Origin: Winslowiella toletana
GTDB taxonomy: Bacteria; Pseudomonadota; Gammaproteobacteria; Enterobacterales; Enterobacteriaceae
Length of the DNA: 64,000 nucleotides
NCBI RefSeq assembly: GCF_017875465.1
Contig: NZ_JAGGMQ010000001.1
Span: 3,906,001 to 3,970,000, forward strand
Direction: 5' to 3'
This document shows positions 50,139-60,008 of the stretch, in pieces; position 1 is the first letter of the stretch, and every line of letters starts with the position of its first letter. A model generated the notes under the pieces. The model was not told the origin of the DNA and did not search any database. It was given only the letters and a program-made list of their open reading frames with translations. The translations under genes and the position numbers were made by a program.

Positions 50139-50897
50139 TTATCTCTCAGGATAAGCAGAAAAAATATTCAGTTCGATGCCCAGTCTGATGGCATGTTTTG
50201 CATTATTAACCCCCAGTTTTCTCACAGTATTCCCCATATGGAATTTCACTGTACTAACGGAGATGTTAAGCATATGGGCAATTTCCGAGTAGGTTTTACC
50301 TGTGCTGCACCAGTAAAGTATTTCAGTCTCACGGCAAGAGAAAATATTTTTATCAATTATGATATGGTCAGTTTTTTGGTCTTTACGGTAGAGACAAAGC
50401 TACATTTCATGGATATTGATTAAAAGTCCCTGAAGCTGGTCTTTGTTTTTTTTAACGTTGTCATAAATATCCGCCATTAAAAATTTGTTAATATATAACG
50501 ATAACAATGCCAGATTGCCATTATTATCATGTAAAACAAAAGTCTGCCCACTGATTATATTATAAGGTGTTACTGATTTTAAGATATACCCCCACGATTT
50601 CTGGCAGCATTTAGAATTATTCCATTGAGAGTTAACCACCAGCTTTTCATCCCAGGCAAGCAGTGAAAACCGATTGAGGGCATTGATAATGACAGGATCT
50701 ACATTTTGAAATTTTTTTCTTAAATAAGTGTTTTTGAAATAGTCATTTAAGTCGCTGATAACCATTATTTCATCTAAATTACTTTTATTTATCACGAGAT
50801 AAGCATAATTCATCTTCCCATATTCCAATAACTTTTCTTCAAGATATTCTTTTATATAATTGTTCTTTTCATTATTAAAGAAAAAACCTTTATGCAT
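50139..50897 (-). pseudogene. LuxR-family (EsaR-like) quorum-sensing regulator broken by one TAG
   Basis: From ATG 50897 (GAGGAA site upstream) the frame codes 165 residues of an autoinducer-binding domain (YAYLVINKS, FQNVDPVIINALNRFSLLAWDE), then meets TAG at 50402-50400. Without any frame change it continues for 86 codons that encode a complete GerE helix-turn-helix ([42 protein letters not shown]) and ends at TAA 50141-50139. The total is the usual LuxR length. Both halves resemble EsaR-type repressors. The conserved Trp of the acyl-homoserine-lactone pocket appears to be Phe (YFKNTY). No in-frame ATG exists between the stop and the DNA-binding helices. No luxI gene is nearby. Nonsense mutation is the simplest reading; sequencing error or readthrough are alternatives. 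Confidence 0.9.
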
Positions 50898-51055
50898 CAA
50901 TTTATTCCTCTTGTCTATGGTATGCTCGCACTAAATCATCGCTGATGTCATCGACATGGCGACCAAACTGGCTATGGCTTCTCTTCAGTGATCTGAAATT
51001 ATTAAGTTGTCGGGCATATGTGAAGAGCCATTCATGGCAGTAATAAACGTATTTA

Positions 51056-51364
51056 TTACTCTTTTCTGTCAGCGGGTAAAAATCGTTTAAAACTTGTGAC
51101 TACGATCGCTATAAACTCACCAATAATATGCGGCCATGCCACTGCGGAAAACCCCGCCATGATAATCATATAATATAGAGAACAATTTTCTGATGAAAAA
51201 TAAGCCCATATAATAATTGCAACTATCCCTCCCCGCAGCAAATCACCTGCCAGCCTGCGAATAACCACAGGCTGACTGGAAAGTAACTGACTGGAAATCA
51301 CGCCAGCGGAAAGAATACCGACAACCAGCCAGAGTCCGGAGTATTCAATAAAAATAGTGCTCAT
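51056..51364 (-). CDS. Small holin-like membrane protein
   Basis: 102 residues from ATG 51364, with GAGGT about nine bases upstream; ATG 51373 would leave no room for the ribosome site. Three hydrophobic segments (about residues 10-28, 42-60 and 65-92), a positively charged stretch between the first two, and a charged tail resemble the P2 gpY type of phage holin. No endolysin or other phage gene is next to it, so this is a tentative call. It lies in the AT-rich insert between uvrB and yvcK. Confidence 0.6.
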   Translation of the reverse strand: MSTIFIEYSGLWLVVGILSAGVISSQLLSSQPVVIRRLAGDLLRGGIVAIIIWAYFSSENCSLYYMIIMAGFSAVAWPHIIGEFIAIVVTSFKRFLPADRKE

Positions 51365-51779
51365 CGCGACCATACCTCAGTTTGTCCCAGCATAATGAAT
51401 ACTCAGCGCCGGGTTCCGTAATAGTGTTAATGGAAAGTTCGGGTAGCAAAAAAATGACTCATTTAATATCCTGTGACCTGTCAAAAAATTGATGTGCCAA
51501 AGTTTAAAATCAAGTGAAAACAGCCGCTTAATTTTGGCTCCACCTTATCCGTTATCGCGCCGCACAGGCCTGGCGATAGACTAAAGTTCAGGTGGGTACT
51601 GTACTTTGGTTTAGTTATTAAATTCTAATCAGCTTCGCTTATGGGATCGCACAGAACGTTCTGATCTGCTGTGCAGAGAGCTCTGCTTTTTAGTAAGAAC
51701 TGAAACGTTACAGCGGGAGGAGGGAGTTTGTCGTGCTGATGGCGGCAGTCGCTGCCATCAGCGATTACCGCTAAACATG
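51365..51779. other. Gap between holin-like gene and yvcK
   Basis: About 415 bases without a supported gene. A 9-bp hairpin GCTGATGGC / GCCATCAGC (51735-51762) lies 18 bp after the yvcK stop and could mark the end of its transcript, but has no T run. The right part presumably holds the promoter of the leftward holin-like gene. Confidence 0.4.
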
Positions 51780-52688
51780 TCAGCCAATCGCCTGAATGGC
51801 GTGTTCCAGCGCCGCATGCAGTAACCGGCGGTCGTGACGATATTTAATATCGGCGGCCTCCAGCGGTTCACGGATCACCAGCCGATCTTCCACGCCCGTA
51901 ATATCGCTATGCGGACTTACCACTACAGCATCAATGACCTTCTTACCGATATATTTTTCCATCAGCGCCAGCTTATCAGCCAGCGTCAGGCTGGCCGCCG
52001 CCGGGCTGAGTTCGCGTCCCAGGTTGCCAATAAACACCATAGTGGCCGGAGTGCGCCGCAGCGCCTGCGCCATTTCATCAATCAGCAACACCGGCATCAG
52101 ACTGGTATAGAAACTGCCAGGGCCAATTAAAATTAAATCAGCTTCACCAATCGCCTCAACCGCTTCGCGCGTGGCGCTGACCGACGGAGACAGCATCAGC
52201 TCCTGCGGTGGCAGTTTCATCTGGTCGATATCGGTTTCGCCATAAATAAGATGGCCCTCACTGTCCAGCGCTACCAGATCCACCGGTTGTTCTGACATCG
52301 GGATCAGAAAAGCATCGACCTTTAGCAGGTTGCGGATCAGGTTTATCGCCTCGATTGGCCGTACGCTAAGATGATCGAGCGCTTTCAGCATCAGGTTGCC
52401 GAGGTTATGGCCGGAGAGCTCACCATTACCGCTAAAACGGTACTCAAACATTGCTGACGCCACGCTGGGTTCGGTAATCAGCTGATTCAGGCAGTTGCGC
52501 ATATCGCCCCAGGCAATCCCCCCTTCGGAACGGCGAATGCGCCCGGTAGAACCGCCATTATCCGTGGTAGTCACGATGCCTGTCAGCCGTGAACCCAGCG
52601 GCGAAAGCGCCGACATTACGCGACCTAATCCATGTCCCCCACCAATGGCGACGACGCGGTCTAAATCCGCTAAGGTGCGATTACGCAT
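51780..52688 (-). CDS. yvcK: YvcK-family UDP-sugar-binding protein (YbhK)
   Basis: 302 residues, the E. coli YbhK length. Family start [19 protein letters not shown] and [15 protein letters not shown] are conserved; [15 protein letters not shown] is the second signature. In Bacillus subtilis YvcK binds UDP-GlcNAc and supports cell shape on gluconeogenic carbon sources; the enterobacterial role is less clear. It is divergent from moaA. Confidence 0.94.
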   Translation of the reverse strand: MRNRTLADLDRVVAIGGGHGLGRVMSALSPLGSRLTGIVTTTDNGGSTGRIRRSEGGIAWGDMRNCLNQLITEPSVASAMFEYRFSGNGELSGHNLGNLMLKALDHLSVRPIEAINLIRNLLKVDAFLIPMSEQPVDLVALDSEGHLIYGETDIDQMKLPPQELMLSPSVSATREAVEAIGEADLILIGPGSFYTSLMPVLLIDEMAQALRRTPATMVFIGNLGRELSPAAASLTLADKLALMEKYIGKKVIDAVVVSPHSDITGVEDRLVIREPLEAADIKYRHDRRLLHAALEHAIQAIG

Positions 52689-52810
52689 ATCTCTCCTGAA
52701 TAAGCGATCTTACTTGCCAGTTTGGGCCTGGCCTTCGTTAATAACGCTTGTTAATAAATATAAATGTTGACGCATTTTACCCGATCGCGCAGCGAAAATG
52801 CGTGTAAATT

Positions 52811-52834
52811 CGTTATATATCATAATATATAGCG
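52811..52834 (+). promoter_or_regulatory. ModE box upstream of moaA
   Basis: CGTTATAT-N8-ATATAGCG, with one base off a perfect inverted repeat and the same 24-bp size as the box before modA. It lies 77 bp before the riboswitch, a suitable place for activation by molybdate-ModE. A candidate -10 (TAGAAT, 52869-52874) follows. Confidence 0.88.
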
Positions 52835-52910
52835 AAAAGTGTTAGTGGTATCGCCTTGCTGTTAGCGTTAGAATTATTTCACCGCGATTGACAGCCCCGC
52901 TGCCGATCAC

Positions 52911-53015
52911 ACTCTAGCCTTTATACCTAAGTCCTCGCGATAGGGTGTACTGGCCGTAGCCTTTGAGCTGCCAGGGTGCAGAAAGAAATGACTGCATCTC
53001 CCGTATTTGGAAAGG
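52911..53015 (+). ncRNA. Molybdenum cofactor (Moco) riboswitch
   Basis: The moaA leader carries the conserved blocks of the Moco RNA motif: ACTCTAGCC at the start, CTGGCC in the middle, GCCAGGG, a hairpin TGCAGAAAGAAATGACTGCA, and CTCCCGTATTTGGAAAGG. The last AAAGG is also the ribosome site of moaA, seven bases before its start codon, so ligand binding would control translation. It agrees closely with the E. coli moaA leader as remembered. Confidence 0.9.
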
Positions 53016-53022
53016 TGTTCTG

Positions 53023-54009
53023 GTGTCACAATTTACTGATAATTTTGAGCGCAAGTTTTATTACTTGCGCTTGTCGATCACAGACGTATGCAACTTTCGT
53101 TGTACCTATTGCCTGCCCGACGGTTATAAACCGCAAGGCGTCACCAATAAAAGCTTTTTGTCACTGGATGAGATCCGGCGGATTACCCGTGCCTTCGCCG
53201 CGTCGGGTACCGAGAAGGTGCGCCTGACCGGCGGCGAACCCTCGCTGCGCCGTGATTTCTGCGAGATTATCGCCGCCGTGCGCGAAAACCCGGGGATTCG
53301 CCAGCTGGCGGTCACCACCAATGGCTATCGGCTTGAGCGCGATGTCGCCGCCTGGCGCGACGCCGGACTGACCGCGCTGAATGTCAGCGTCGACAGCCTC
53401 GATGCCCGCCAGTTTCACGCCATCACCGGCCAGGATAAATTCCATCAGGTGATGCGCGGTATTGATGCGGCGTTTACGGCCGGTTTCAGTAAAGTCAAAG
53501 TCAATGCGGTGCTGATGCGTGATGTGAATCATCACAGTCTGGAGACCTTTCTTGACTGGATCCGTGACCGTCCGATTCAGCTGCGCTTTATCGAACTGAT
53601 GGAAACCGGCGACAGCAGCGCGCTGTTTCGCCAGCACCATATCTCCGGGGAAGTGATCCGCGATCGGCTGCTGGCGCGCGGCTGGCAACGGCAGGCGCGG
53701 GAGCGCAGTGATGGTCCGGCGCAGGTGTTCCGCCATGCGGATTATCAGGGCGAAATCGGCCTGATTATGCCGTATGAAAAAGATTTCTGCGCCAGCTGTA
53801 ACCGCCTGCGCGTCTCCGCCGTCGGCAACCTGCATCTGTGCCTGTTTGGCGAGGGTGGCGTGCCGCTGCGCGACCTGCTGGCCCGCGACGATCAGCAGCA
53901 GGAGCTACAGGCACGGATTGCCGCCAGCCTGAACAGCAAAAAACAGACCCATTTCCTGCATCAGGGCAATACCGGCATTACTCAGAATCTGTCATTTATT
54001 GGTGGCTAA
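53023..54009 (+). CDS. moaA: GTP 3',8-cyclase
   Basis: 328 residues from GTG 53023 ([16 protein letters not shown]); E. coli uses ATG here. Radical SAM motif CNFRCTYC, second cluster motif [18 protein letters not shown], and C-terminal GG. It makes 3',8-cyclo-GTP, the first step of molybdopterin synthesis. A longer frame beginning at 52963 lies inside the riboswitch and is not used. moaB follows after 18 bp. Confidence 0.96.
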   Translation: MSQFTDNFERKFYYLRLSITDVCNFRCTYCLPDGYKPQGVTNKSFLSLDEIRRITRAFAASGTEKVRLTGGEPSLRRDFCEIIAAVRENPGIRQLAVTTNGYRLERDVAAWRDAGLTALNVSVDSLDARQFHAITGQDKFHQVMRGIDAAFTAGFSKVKVNAVLMRDVNHHSLETFLDWIRDRPIQLRFIELMETGDSSALFRQHHISGEVIRDRLLARGWQRQARERSDGPAQVFRHADYQGEIGLIMPYEKDFCASCNRLRVSAVGNLHLCLFGEGGVPLRDLLARDDQQQELQARIAASLNSKKQTHFLHQGNTGITQNLSFIGG

Positions 54010-54027
54010 CCGGCCTGGAGAAGCGTA

Positions 54028-54543
54028 ATGGACAAACCCGAATCAGAATTTAAAGCCGCGGCGATTGCGGTACTGACCGTTTCCGACAAACGTGACGCCA
54101 CGAACGACAGTTCCGGCGACTATCTGCGTGAAGCGGCCAGTGAAGCGGGTCATGAAGTAATTGATCACGCCATCGTGAAAGATAATAAGTACCGTATTCG
54201 CGCCATCGTCTCCAGCTGGATCGCCAGTGACGACGTGCAGGTGATCCTGATCAATGGCGGCACCGGTTTCAGCGCCAGCAACAGCACGCCGGAAGCGCTG
54301 CAACCGCTGTTTGATCGTCAGATTGACGGTTTTGGCGAACTGTTCCGCATGGTCTCGTATGAAGACATTGGCAGCGCCACCCTGCAATCGCGTGCGCTGG
54401 CGGGGATGGCGAATCAGACGCTGATCTTTGCAATCCCCGGTTCCGGCAACGCCTGTCGCAGCGCCTGGGAACGCATTATTGCTGACCAGCTGGATGCCCG
54501 CACCCGTCCCTGTAATTTTATTTCGCATTTAAAGAAGCCATAA
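54028..54543 (+). CDS. moaB: Molybdenum cofactor biosynthesis protein B
   Basis: 171 residues (E. coli 170). MoaB/Mog fold with the pterin-binding loop [17 protein letters not shown] and [13 protein letters not shown]. The exact step is debated; paralogues adenylylate molybdopterin. It is two bases from moaC. Confidence 0.96.
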   Translation: MDKPESEFKAAAIAVLTVSDKRDATNDSSGDYLREAASEAGHEVIDHAIVKDNKYRIRAIVSSWIASDDVQVILINGGTGFSASNSTPEALQPLFDRQIDGFGELFRMVSYEDIGSATLQSRALAGMANQTLIFAIPGSGNACRSAWERIIADQLDARTRPCNFISHLKKP

Positions 54544-54545
54544 GT

Positions 54546-55031
54546 ATGTCGCAATTGACCCATATCAACGCCTCAGGTGAGGCCCATATGGTGGACGTTT
54601 CCGCCAAGACCGAAACGGTGCGCGAGGCGCGTGCTGAAGCTTTTGTGGTGATGCACCCTGACACCCTGCAAATGATTATCGATGGCAGCCACCACAAAGG
54701 TGATGTGTTCGCCACCGCACGGATTGCCGGCATTCAGGCGGCGAAACGCACCTGGGAACTGATCCCGCTCTGCCATCCGCTGATGCTGAGCAAAGTGGAA
54801 GTGACCCTCAGCGCCGAGCCACAACATCATCGGGTACGCATTGAATCCTGCTGCCGTTTAACCGGCAAAACGGGTGTGGAGATGGAAGCACTGACCGCCG
54901 CATCAGTGGCGGCGCTGACCATTTACGATATGTGTAAAGCGGTGCAAAAGGATATCACCATCGATAATCTGCGCCTGTTAAGCAAAAGCGGCGGTAAGTC
55001 CGGCGATTTTCAGGCGGTAAGCCATGATTAA
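54546..55031 (+). CDS. moaC: Cyclic pyranopterin monophosphate synthase
   Basis: 161 residues, the E. coli length. It works with MoaA to give cyclic pyranopterin monophosphate. Active-site segments [14 protein letters not shown] and [21 protein letters not shown] are conserved. The last 8 bases overlap moaD. Confidence 0.97.
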   Translation: MSQLTHINASGEAHMVDVSAKTETVREARAEAFVVMHPDTLQMIIDGSHHKGDVFATARIAGIQAAKRTWELIPLCHPLMLSKVEVTLSAEPQHHRVRIESCCRLTGKTGVEMEALTAASVAALTIYDMCKAVQKDITIDNLRLLSKSGGKSGDFQAVSHD

Positions 55032-55269
55032 GGTGCTGTTTTTTGCTCAGGTGCGTGAGCTGGTGGGCGTTAACCAGCTGGAGATGGCGGCAGAGTTTAG
55101 CGATGTTGAAGCGCTGCGCGTAGCGCTGGCCGCACAGAGCAACCGCTGGTCGCTGGCGCTGGAGTCTGGCAAGCTGCTGGCGGCGGTCAATCAGACGCTG
55201 GTGGCGTTGCAGCATCCGCTGAAAGATGGTGATGAAGTGGCGTTCTTCCCACCGGTTACCGGAGGCTGA
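55024..55269 (+). CDS. moaD: Molybdopterin synthase sulfur-carrier subunit
   Basis: 81 residues, the E. coli length. Ubiquitin-like fold with the C-terminal Gly-Gly (FFPPVTGG) that becomes a thiocarboxylate. It overlaps moaC by 8 bp and ends one base before the moaE start. Confidence 0.97.
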   Translation: MIKVLFFAQVRELVGVNQLEMAAEFSDVEALRVALAAQSNRWSLALESGKLLAAVNQTLVALQHPLKDGDEVAFFPPVTGG

Positions 55270-55270
55270 T

Positions 55271-55723
55271 ATGGAAACCCGTATTCGTGTCGGTCATCAG
55301 CCATTTAGTATGGCCGAGGAGTACCAGTGGCTGGCCGCCTGCGATGAAGATGGCGCCGTGGTGACCTTTACCGGCAAAGTGCGCAATCACAATCTCGGTG
55401 ATGATGTTTCGGCGCTGACGCTGGAGCACTATCCGGGGATGACCGAAAAAGCGCTGGAAGAGATCGTCGCCGAAGCCCGTCAGCGCTGGCCGCTGCAACG
55501 TGTGACTCTGATTCATCGTATTGGCGAACTGTTTCCCGGCGATGAAATCGTGATGGTGGGGGTGACCGGCGCGCATCGCAGCGCCGCCTTCGCCGCCGCT
55601 GAATTTATGATGGATTATCTGAAAACCCGCGCGCCGTTCTGGAAGCGCGAAGCCACACCGCAGGGCGACCGCTGGGTCGATGCGCGTGACAGCGATAAGC
55701 AGGCCGCCCGCCGCTGGGAGTAA
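55271..55723 (+). CDS. moaE: Molybdopterin synthase catalytic subunit
   Basis: 150 residues, the E. coli length. The start ATG 55271 has GGAGG five bases upstream, inside the end of moaD; the longer frame from 55226 lies within moaD. Conserved segments TFTGKVRNHNLGD and APFWKREATPQGDRWV contain the catalytic Lys. It forms the synthase with MoaD. Confidence 0.96.
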   Translation: METRIRVGHQPFSMAEEYQWLAACDEDGAVVTFTGKVRNHNLGDDVSALTLEHYPGMTEKALEEIVAEARQRWPLQRVTLIHRIGELFPGDEIVMVGVTGAHRSAAFAAAEFMMDYLKTRAPFWKREATPQGDRWVDARDSDKQAARRWE

Positions 55724-55827
55724 GTAGCAGACCGCATAGCAACAGGTGCTAAATAGTCCCTGTAACGTTAAGATTAGCGTTTCGGGCAAAACCTCGTTTT
55801 TTCACACGTCATAAAAGGGACTTTTAT

Positions 55828-56643
55828 ATGTGGATCTTACTTGCCTTCTCGCTGCTGGCTGCCAGCTTTAACCGTTATACCGGCGCATTACTGCTGCTGC
55901 TGACCACCGTCTGGGCCACATACAGCGGCGTGCTGACGCTTGCCGGTGTAGGGGTGATGATGGTGGTGGCGGTGATTGCACTACTGTTGCATCGCTATCG
56001 TCATATCAGCGCGCTGGCGATTAGCGCGGAGTTACTGCTGCTGTTTATTGCGATCAATTTGCTCAGCCATTTTACCCCCGGTTTTAATAACGTCAGGGTG
56101 CTGGATCAGGTACGCGCCGGTGAGATGAGTGCGCCGTTTTCGATGTACTATAACTTCGATAAGGCGCTGCTACCTTTTGTTTTTCTGGCGATTATACCGA
56201 CGCTGTTTCGCACCCGACCCCTGCGTCAACCGGCGGCGATTTACTGGTTGCCGCTAATCCTGAGTCTGCCGCTGCTGTTGTTAATGGCGACCGCATTTGG
56301 CGGTTTAAAAATTGAACCCCATGCGCCGCAATGGATTGGCCAGTTTTTCCTCGCCAACCTGTTTTTTGTCAGCCTGGCGGAAGAAGCATTGTTCCGCGGC
56401 TATCTGCAGCGGCGTCTCAGTCAGTTTATCGGGCCGCTGGCGGGCCTGCTGATCAGTGCGTTGCTGTTTGGCATCTGTCATCTGGCGGGCGGTGTGCTGC
56501 TGGTGCTGTTTGCCACGCTGGCCGGGATAATTTACGGGCTGGCATGGATGTGGACTGGCCGCCTGTGGGTGGCGACCCTGTTTCATTTTGCCCTTAATCT
56601 GCTGCATCTGCTGTTTTTCACCTATCCGGCCTGGCAGTCCTGA
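55828..56643 (+). CDS. CPBP-family intramembrane metalloprotease homologue
   Basis: 271 residues with about eight hydrophobic helices. CPBP (Abi/CAAX) motifs are in order: EEALFRGYLQRRL (Glu-Glu and Arg), then FGICHLAGG with His, then HFALNLLH. These residues form the proposed active site of Rce1-type glutamic endopeptidases. The substrate is unknown. It has an AAAAGGGA ribosome site. It stands between moaE and yaiW; E. coli has ybhL after moaE. Confidence 0.88.
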   Translation: MWILLAFSLLAASFNRYTGALLLLLTTVWATYSGVLTLAGVGVMMVVAVIALLLHRYRHISALAISAELLLLFIAINLLSHFTPGFNNVRVLDQVRAGEMSAPFSMYYNFDKALLPFVFLAIIPTLFRTRPLRQPAAIYWLPLILSLPLLLLMATAFGGLKIEPHAPQWIGQFFLANLFFVSLAEEALFRGYLQRRLSQFIGPLAGLLISALLFGICHLAGGVLLVLFATLAGIIYGLAWMWTGRLWVATLFHFALNLLHLLFFTYPAWQS

Positions 56644-56726
56644 TCGGGAAAACTGGCCTAATCTGATGGATTCACGGCTACAGGTTGGTTAAGGTGCCTG
56701 CAGCATAAAAATTCCTGAGGATCTGC

Positions 56727-57818
56727 ATGTTATCTCCATTTTCCCCGCGCGGCGTCGTGCTGCTTGCACTGCTGGTGCTGGCGGGATGTAGCAGTAAAAA
56801 AACCATTGAGGCACCGGCCAGAAGCCCGGCCGATGTCAAAGCCGATATAGTCAGACTGATACCGGCGAAGGTCAGCAATAAAGCGGGGTGGGCAACGGAT
56901 ATCGCTACCGCGTTGCGTACCCAGGAGATTGCGCCGAGCGCCAGCAATATCTGCGCGGTGATTGCCGTTATCGACCAGGAATCGACCTTCAATGCCGATT
57001 CGGCGGTTCCCGGCCTGCCAAAAATCGCCTGGGGCGAGATTGAACGCCGTGCCGCTAAAGTGCATGTGCCGGCATTTGTGGTGCGCACCGCGCTGCTGAT
57101 TAAATCGCCCAACGGCAAAAGCTACAGTGAACGCCTCGACAACGTGCGCAGCGAAAAAGAGCTGAGCGCTATTTTCGATGACTTTATAGATATGGTGCCA
57201 ATGGGGCAGAAGCTGTTTGGTAATCTTAATCCGATTCACACCGGCGGCCCGATGCAGGTGAGTATCGCCTTCGCCGAAGCCAATGCCAAAGGCTACCCTT
57301 ACCCGATTGAGGACAGCATCCGCCATGAGGTGTTTAGCCGTCGTGGCGGCATCTGGTTTGGCACCAGACATCTGCTGGGCTATCCGGCCAGTTACAGTCG
57401 GCCGCTATACCGTTTTGCTGACTTTAACGCTGGCTGGTACGCCAGCCGTAACGCCGCGTTTCAGGCAGCGGTGACGCGCACTACCGGGATGAAACTGGCG
57501 CTGGATGGCGACCTGATCATCTATGGTTCCGATCAGCCCAGCTCGACAGAACTGGCGGTGCGCACCCTGAGCAAGCGGCTGGATCTCAGCGAGCGGGCGA
57601 TTCGTCGGGCGCTGGAGAAGGGCGATAGCGCAGAATTTGCCGATACCGACCTGTACCGCGATCTGTTTACGCTTGCCGATAAGATGGCGGGCAAACCCGT
57701 GGCGCGCGAAATGTTGCCCGGCATTAAACTGGAAAGCCCGAAAATTACCCGCAACCTGACCACCGCCTGGTTTGCCCAGCGGGTGGACAGTCGCTATCAG
57801 GCCTGTATGGCGCGCTAA
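56727..57818 (+). CDS. yaiW: DUF1615 outer-membrane lipoprotein YaiW
   Basis: 363 residues (E. coli YaiW 364). Lipobox VLAGC puts the lipidated Cys near residue 21. Conserved family stretches are VIDQESTFNADSAVPGLPKI, KSPNGKSYSERLD and FADFNAGWYASRNAAFQ. E. coli YaiW is a surface-exposed lipoprotein encoded next to sbmA; here it is at an unrelated place. A 9-bp hairpin (GTATGGCGC / GCGCCATAC, 57805-57827) overlaps its stop codon and faces the convergent chemoreceptor gene. Confidence 0.9.
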   Translation: MLSPFSPRGVVLLALLVLAGCSSKKTIEAPARSPADVKADIVRLIPAKVSNKAGWATDIATALRTQEIAPSASNICAVIAVIDQESTFNADSAVPGLPKIAWGEIERRAAKVHVPAFVVRTALLIKSPNGKSYSERLDNVRSEKELSAIFDDFIDMVPMGQKLFGNLNPIHTGGPMQVSIAFAEANAKGYPYPIEDSIRHEVFSRRGGIWFGTRHLLGYPASYSRPLYRFADFNAGWYASRNAAFQAAVTRTTGMKLALDGDLIIYGSDQPSSTELAVRTLSKRLDLSERAIRRALEKGDSAEFADTDLYRDLFTLADKMAGKPVAREMLPGIKLESPKITRNLTTAWFAQRVDSRYQACMAR

Positions 57819-57835
57819 GCGCCATACAACAGCGA

Positions 57836-59782
57836 TTAAGCCTGATCCAGCTGGAATTTCTCGACCGTTTGCGCCAGATGTTTAGCCTGATCTTCCAGCG
57901 ATGCGGCGGCGGCGGACATCTGCTGCACCAGCGCAGAGTTCTGCTGGGTGACGCCATCCATCTCGTTGACGGCGATCGTCACCTGGCTGATGCCCTGTGA
58001 CTGTTCGTCGGAGGCGTGAACGATTTCGCCGATAATACTTTGTACCGATCCCACAGCATGGGTCATCTCCTGCATGGTTTTTCCGGCGTCACGCACCAGT
58101 GTGACGCCGCTGGTGACGCGCTGAGTCGATTCTTCAATAAGTGCGGAGATCTCTTTTACCGCGCCAGCACTGCGTTGCGCCAGACTGCGAACCTCCGCCG
58201 CCACCACCGCAAAACCACGCCCCTGTTCACCGGCGCGCGCCGCTTCCACTGCGGCGTTCAGCGCCAGAATATTGGTCTGGAAGGCAATGCCGTTAATCAG
58301 GCTGGTAATATCGCCAATTTTGCGCGAACTTTCGTCGATTTGCTCCATAATCGCCACCACCTGGCTTACCAGCAGCTCGCCGCGGCGGGCAATATCGGTT
58401 GCCTGTCCGGTCAGGGCGGTGGCCTGATGCGCGTTATCGGCGTTATGTTTCACCGTTGCGGTAAGCTGCTCCATACTGGCGGCGGTCTGTTCCAGCGCAG
58501 CGGCCTGCTGCTCGGTGCGGGAAGCCAGATCGAGGTTGCCACTGGCAATTTCACTGGCGCCGTCGCGGACCGAACTGCTGGCGGCCAAAATATCGCTGAC
58601 AATATGGCGTAATTGTTGCTGCATGGTGTACATGGCAAAGAAGATGCTCTGGCGATCGTTGCGGCTGACGGGGACTTCGCCGGTGAGGTTACCGTCGGCG
58701 ATCGCCAGCGCGATTTCCGCCGCCTGCGACGGTTCACCGCCAATTGGCTTCACTACTTTACGGCTGAAGATAGCGCCGAGTACCGCACAGACAATAACAA
58801 TACTGAGCAGCATCATGACCAGCGCGTAGTGCAGCTGACGGTTGGCTTCAGCCATCACGTTGCTGACCGGGGCGACAATCGCCAGCCGCCAGGGGGTGGC
58901 GCTGTTACCGATGGTGATCGGTTGCCACACCACAAAGGCATCCTGTTGCAAAACTGCATCAAAGGTCTCGCTGATGCCGGCGTCGGTATGACTGCCGTTG
59001 GCATTGTACGTTTTACCGACGGTACTTTTATCCGGGCTGGAGACCACTTTGCCATCGTGCGACAGCAGTAATGCGTAGCCGCTGCCCTGCCACGGTTTAA
59101 TCGCATCAATGGTTTTTTGCAGGGTTTCCAGTGAGAAATCAGCGGTGGCCGAGCCGATAAACTTGCCGTCCACCATGATTGGGGCGGCAATCGACGTCAG
59201 CATCACATCCACACCGTTATAGGGATAGATATAGGGTTCGAGGATGACCTCTTTCTGTCGCTGACGGGGCAGCAGATAGTAATTGCCGCTACCGGCGACG
59301 TCGTAATCGGTGAGGTTATGCACCGCGGGCTGCCCGGCGGTATCGCGATCGACATAACGCACATAGCGTCCAGCCGGATCCTGGTCCGCCTGCGTGGCGA
59401 ACTCGCTGTCTTTGCCATCAAAGGCGTTGGCTTCAAATGCCAGCGACATCGAGAGAAAATCGTCGTGGGCCGCGAGGCTGTTTTTCAGCAGAACATCGGC
59501 GCCCGAACGCTGGGCAAGATTTGCCTGCTTCAGGCTGTAAGCGCTCTGCCCGAGGGCGCGCGCGGCATACAGCGCAGCATCGAGTTTTTGCTGCACGACA
59601 AGGGTGTTAGAGCGAGCAATCTGCGCCAGATAATCTTTTGCCAGATTGCGCTGCTGCTGACTGGACTGCCAGCTCAGCAGACCAATCGTCACAGTGAAAC
59701 CCAGGCCAATAGTCAGCACACCTGTAATCAGCATCAGGGTGCGAGTGCTCATTTTATTTTTTCGCAGCGAGAGGCTGGACAT
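57836..59782 (-). CDS. Methyl-accepting chemotaxis protein with dCache sensor
   Basis: 648 residues. First helix about 15-38, then a large periplasmic dCache-type domain (about 40-315), second helix about 318-339, HAMP, and a signalling domain with the invariant hairpin tip ([27 protein letters not shown] in parts). The C terminus ends KFQLDQA and has no CheR-binding pentapeptide. Ligand unknown; dCache receptors often bind amino acids or organic acids. ATG 59782 has GGGGAA upstream; ATG 59752 (M11) has none. Confidence 0.9.
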   Translation of the reverse strand: MSSLSLRKNKMSTRTLMLITGVLTIGLGFTVTIGLLSWQSSQQQRNLAKDYLAQIARSNTLVVQQKLDAALYAARALGQSAYSLKQANLAQRSGADVLLKNSLAAHDDFLSMSLAFEANAFDGKDSEFATQADQDPAGRYVRYVDRDTAGQPAVHNLTDYDVAGSGNYYLLPRQRQKEVILEPYIYPYNGVDVMLTSIAAPIMVDGKFIGSATADFSLETLQKTIDAIKPWQGSGYALLLSHDGKVVSSPDKSTVGKTYNANGSHTDAGISETFDAVLQQDAFVVWQPITIGNSATPWRLAIVAPVSNVMAEANRQLHYALVMMLLSIVIVCAVLGAIFSRKVVKPIGGEPSQAAEIALAIADGNLTGEVPVSRNDRQSIFFAMYTMQQQLRHIVSDILAASSSVRDGASEIASGNLDLASRTEQQAAALEQTAASMEQLTATVKHNADNAHQATALTGQATDIARRGELLVSQVVAIMEQIDESSRKIGDITSLINGIAFQTNILALNAAVEAARAGEQGRGFAVVAAEVRSLAQRSAGAVKEISALIEESTQRVTSGVTLVRDAGKTMQEMTHAVGSVQSIIGEIVHASDEQSQGISQVTIAVNEMDGVTQQNSALVQQMSAAAASLEDQAKHLAQTVEKFQLDQA

Positions 59783-60008
59783 AGAATTTGAATTCCCCGG
59801 TCAACAGTGAAGTTATTGCAGTAAAAACGGTGATAACTTCCTGTCAGGCGAACTCCTGTCTGCCTCACTATCGGCCTGGTGGCGACAATCTTGATAGTTA
59901 TCGTGCATCACTGGCGAAATGAATGGTAAAACTGTAGCGATGCCAATTTGCTGCGGCTTGTGCCACACTTCAAAGAGGTCACTTTTACTTAACGCTAAGG
60001 AGCGCATC

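Noticed and set aside
52963..53022. N-terminal extension of MoaA
   Set aside because: It would be encoded by the Moco riboswitch; homology and the AAAGG site support GTG 53023.
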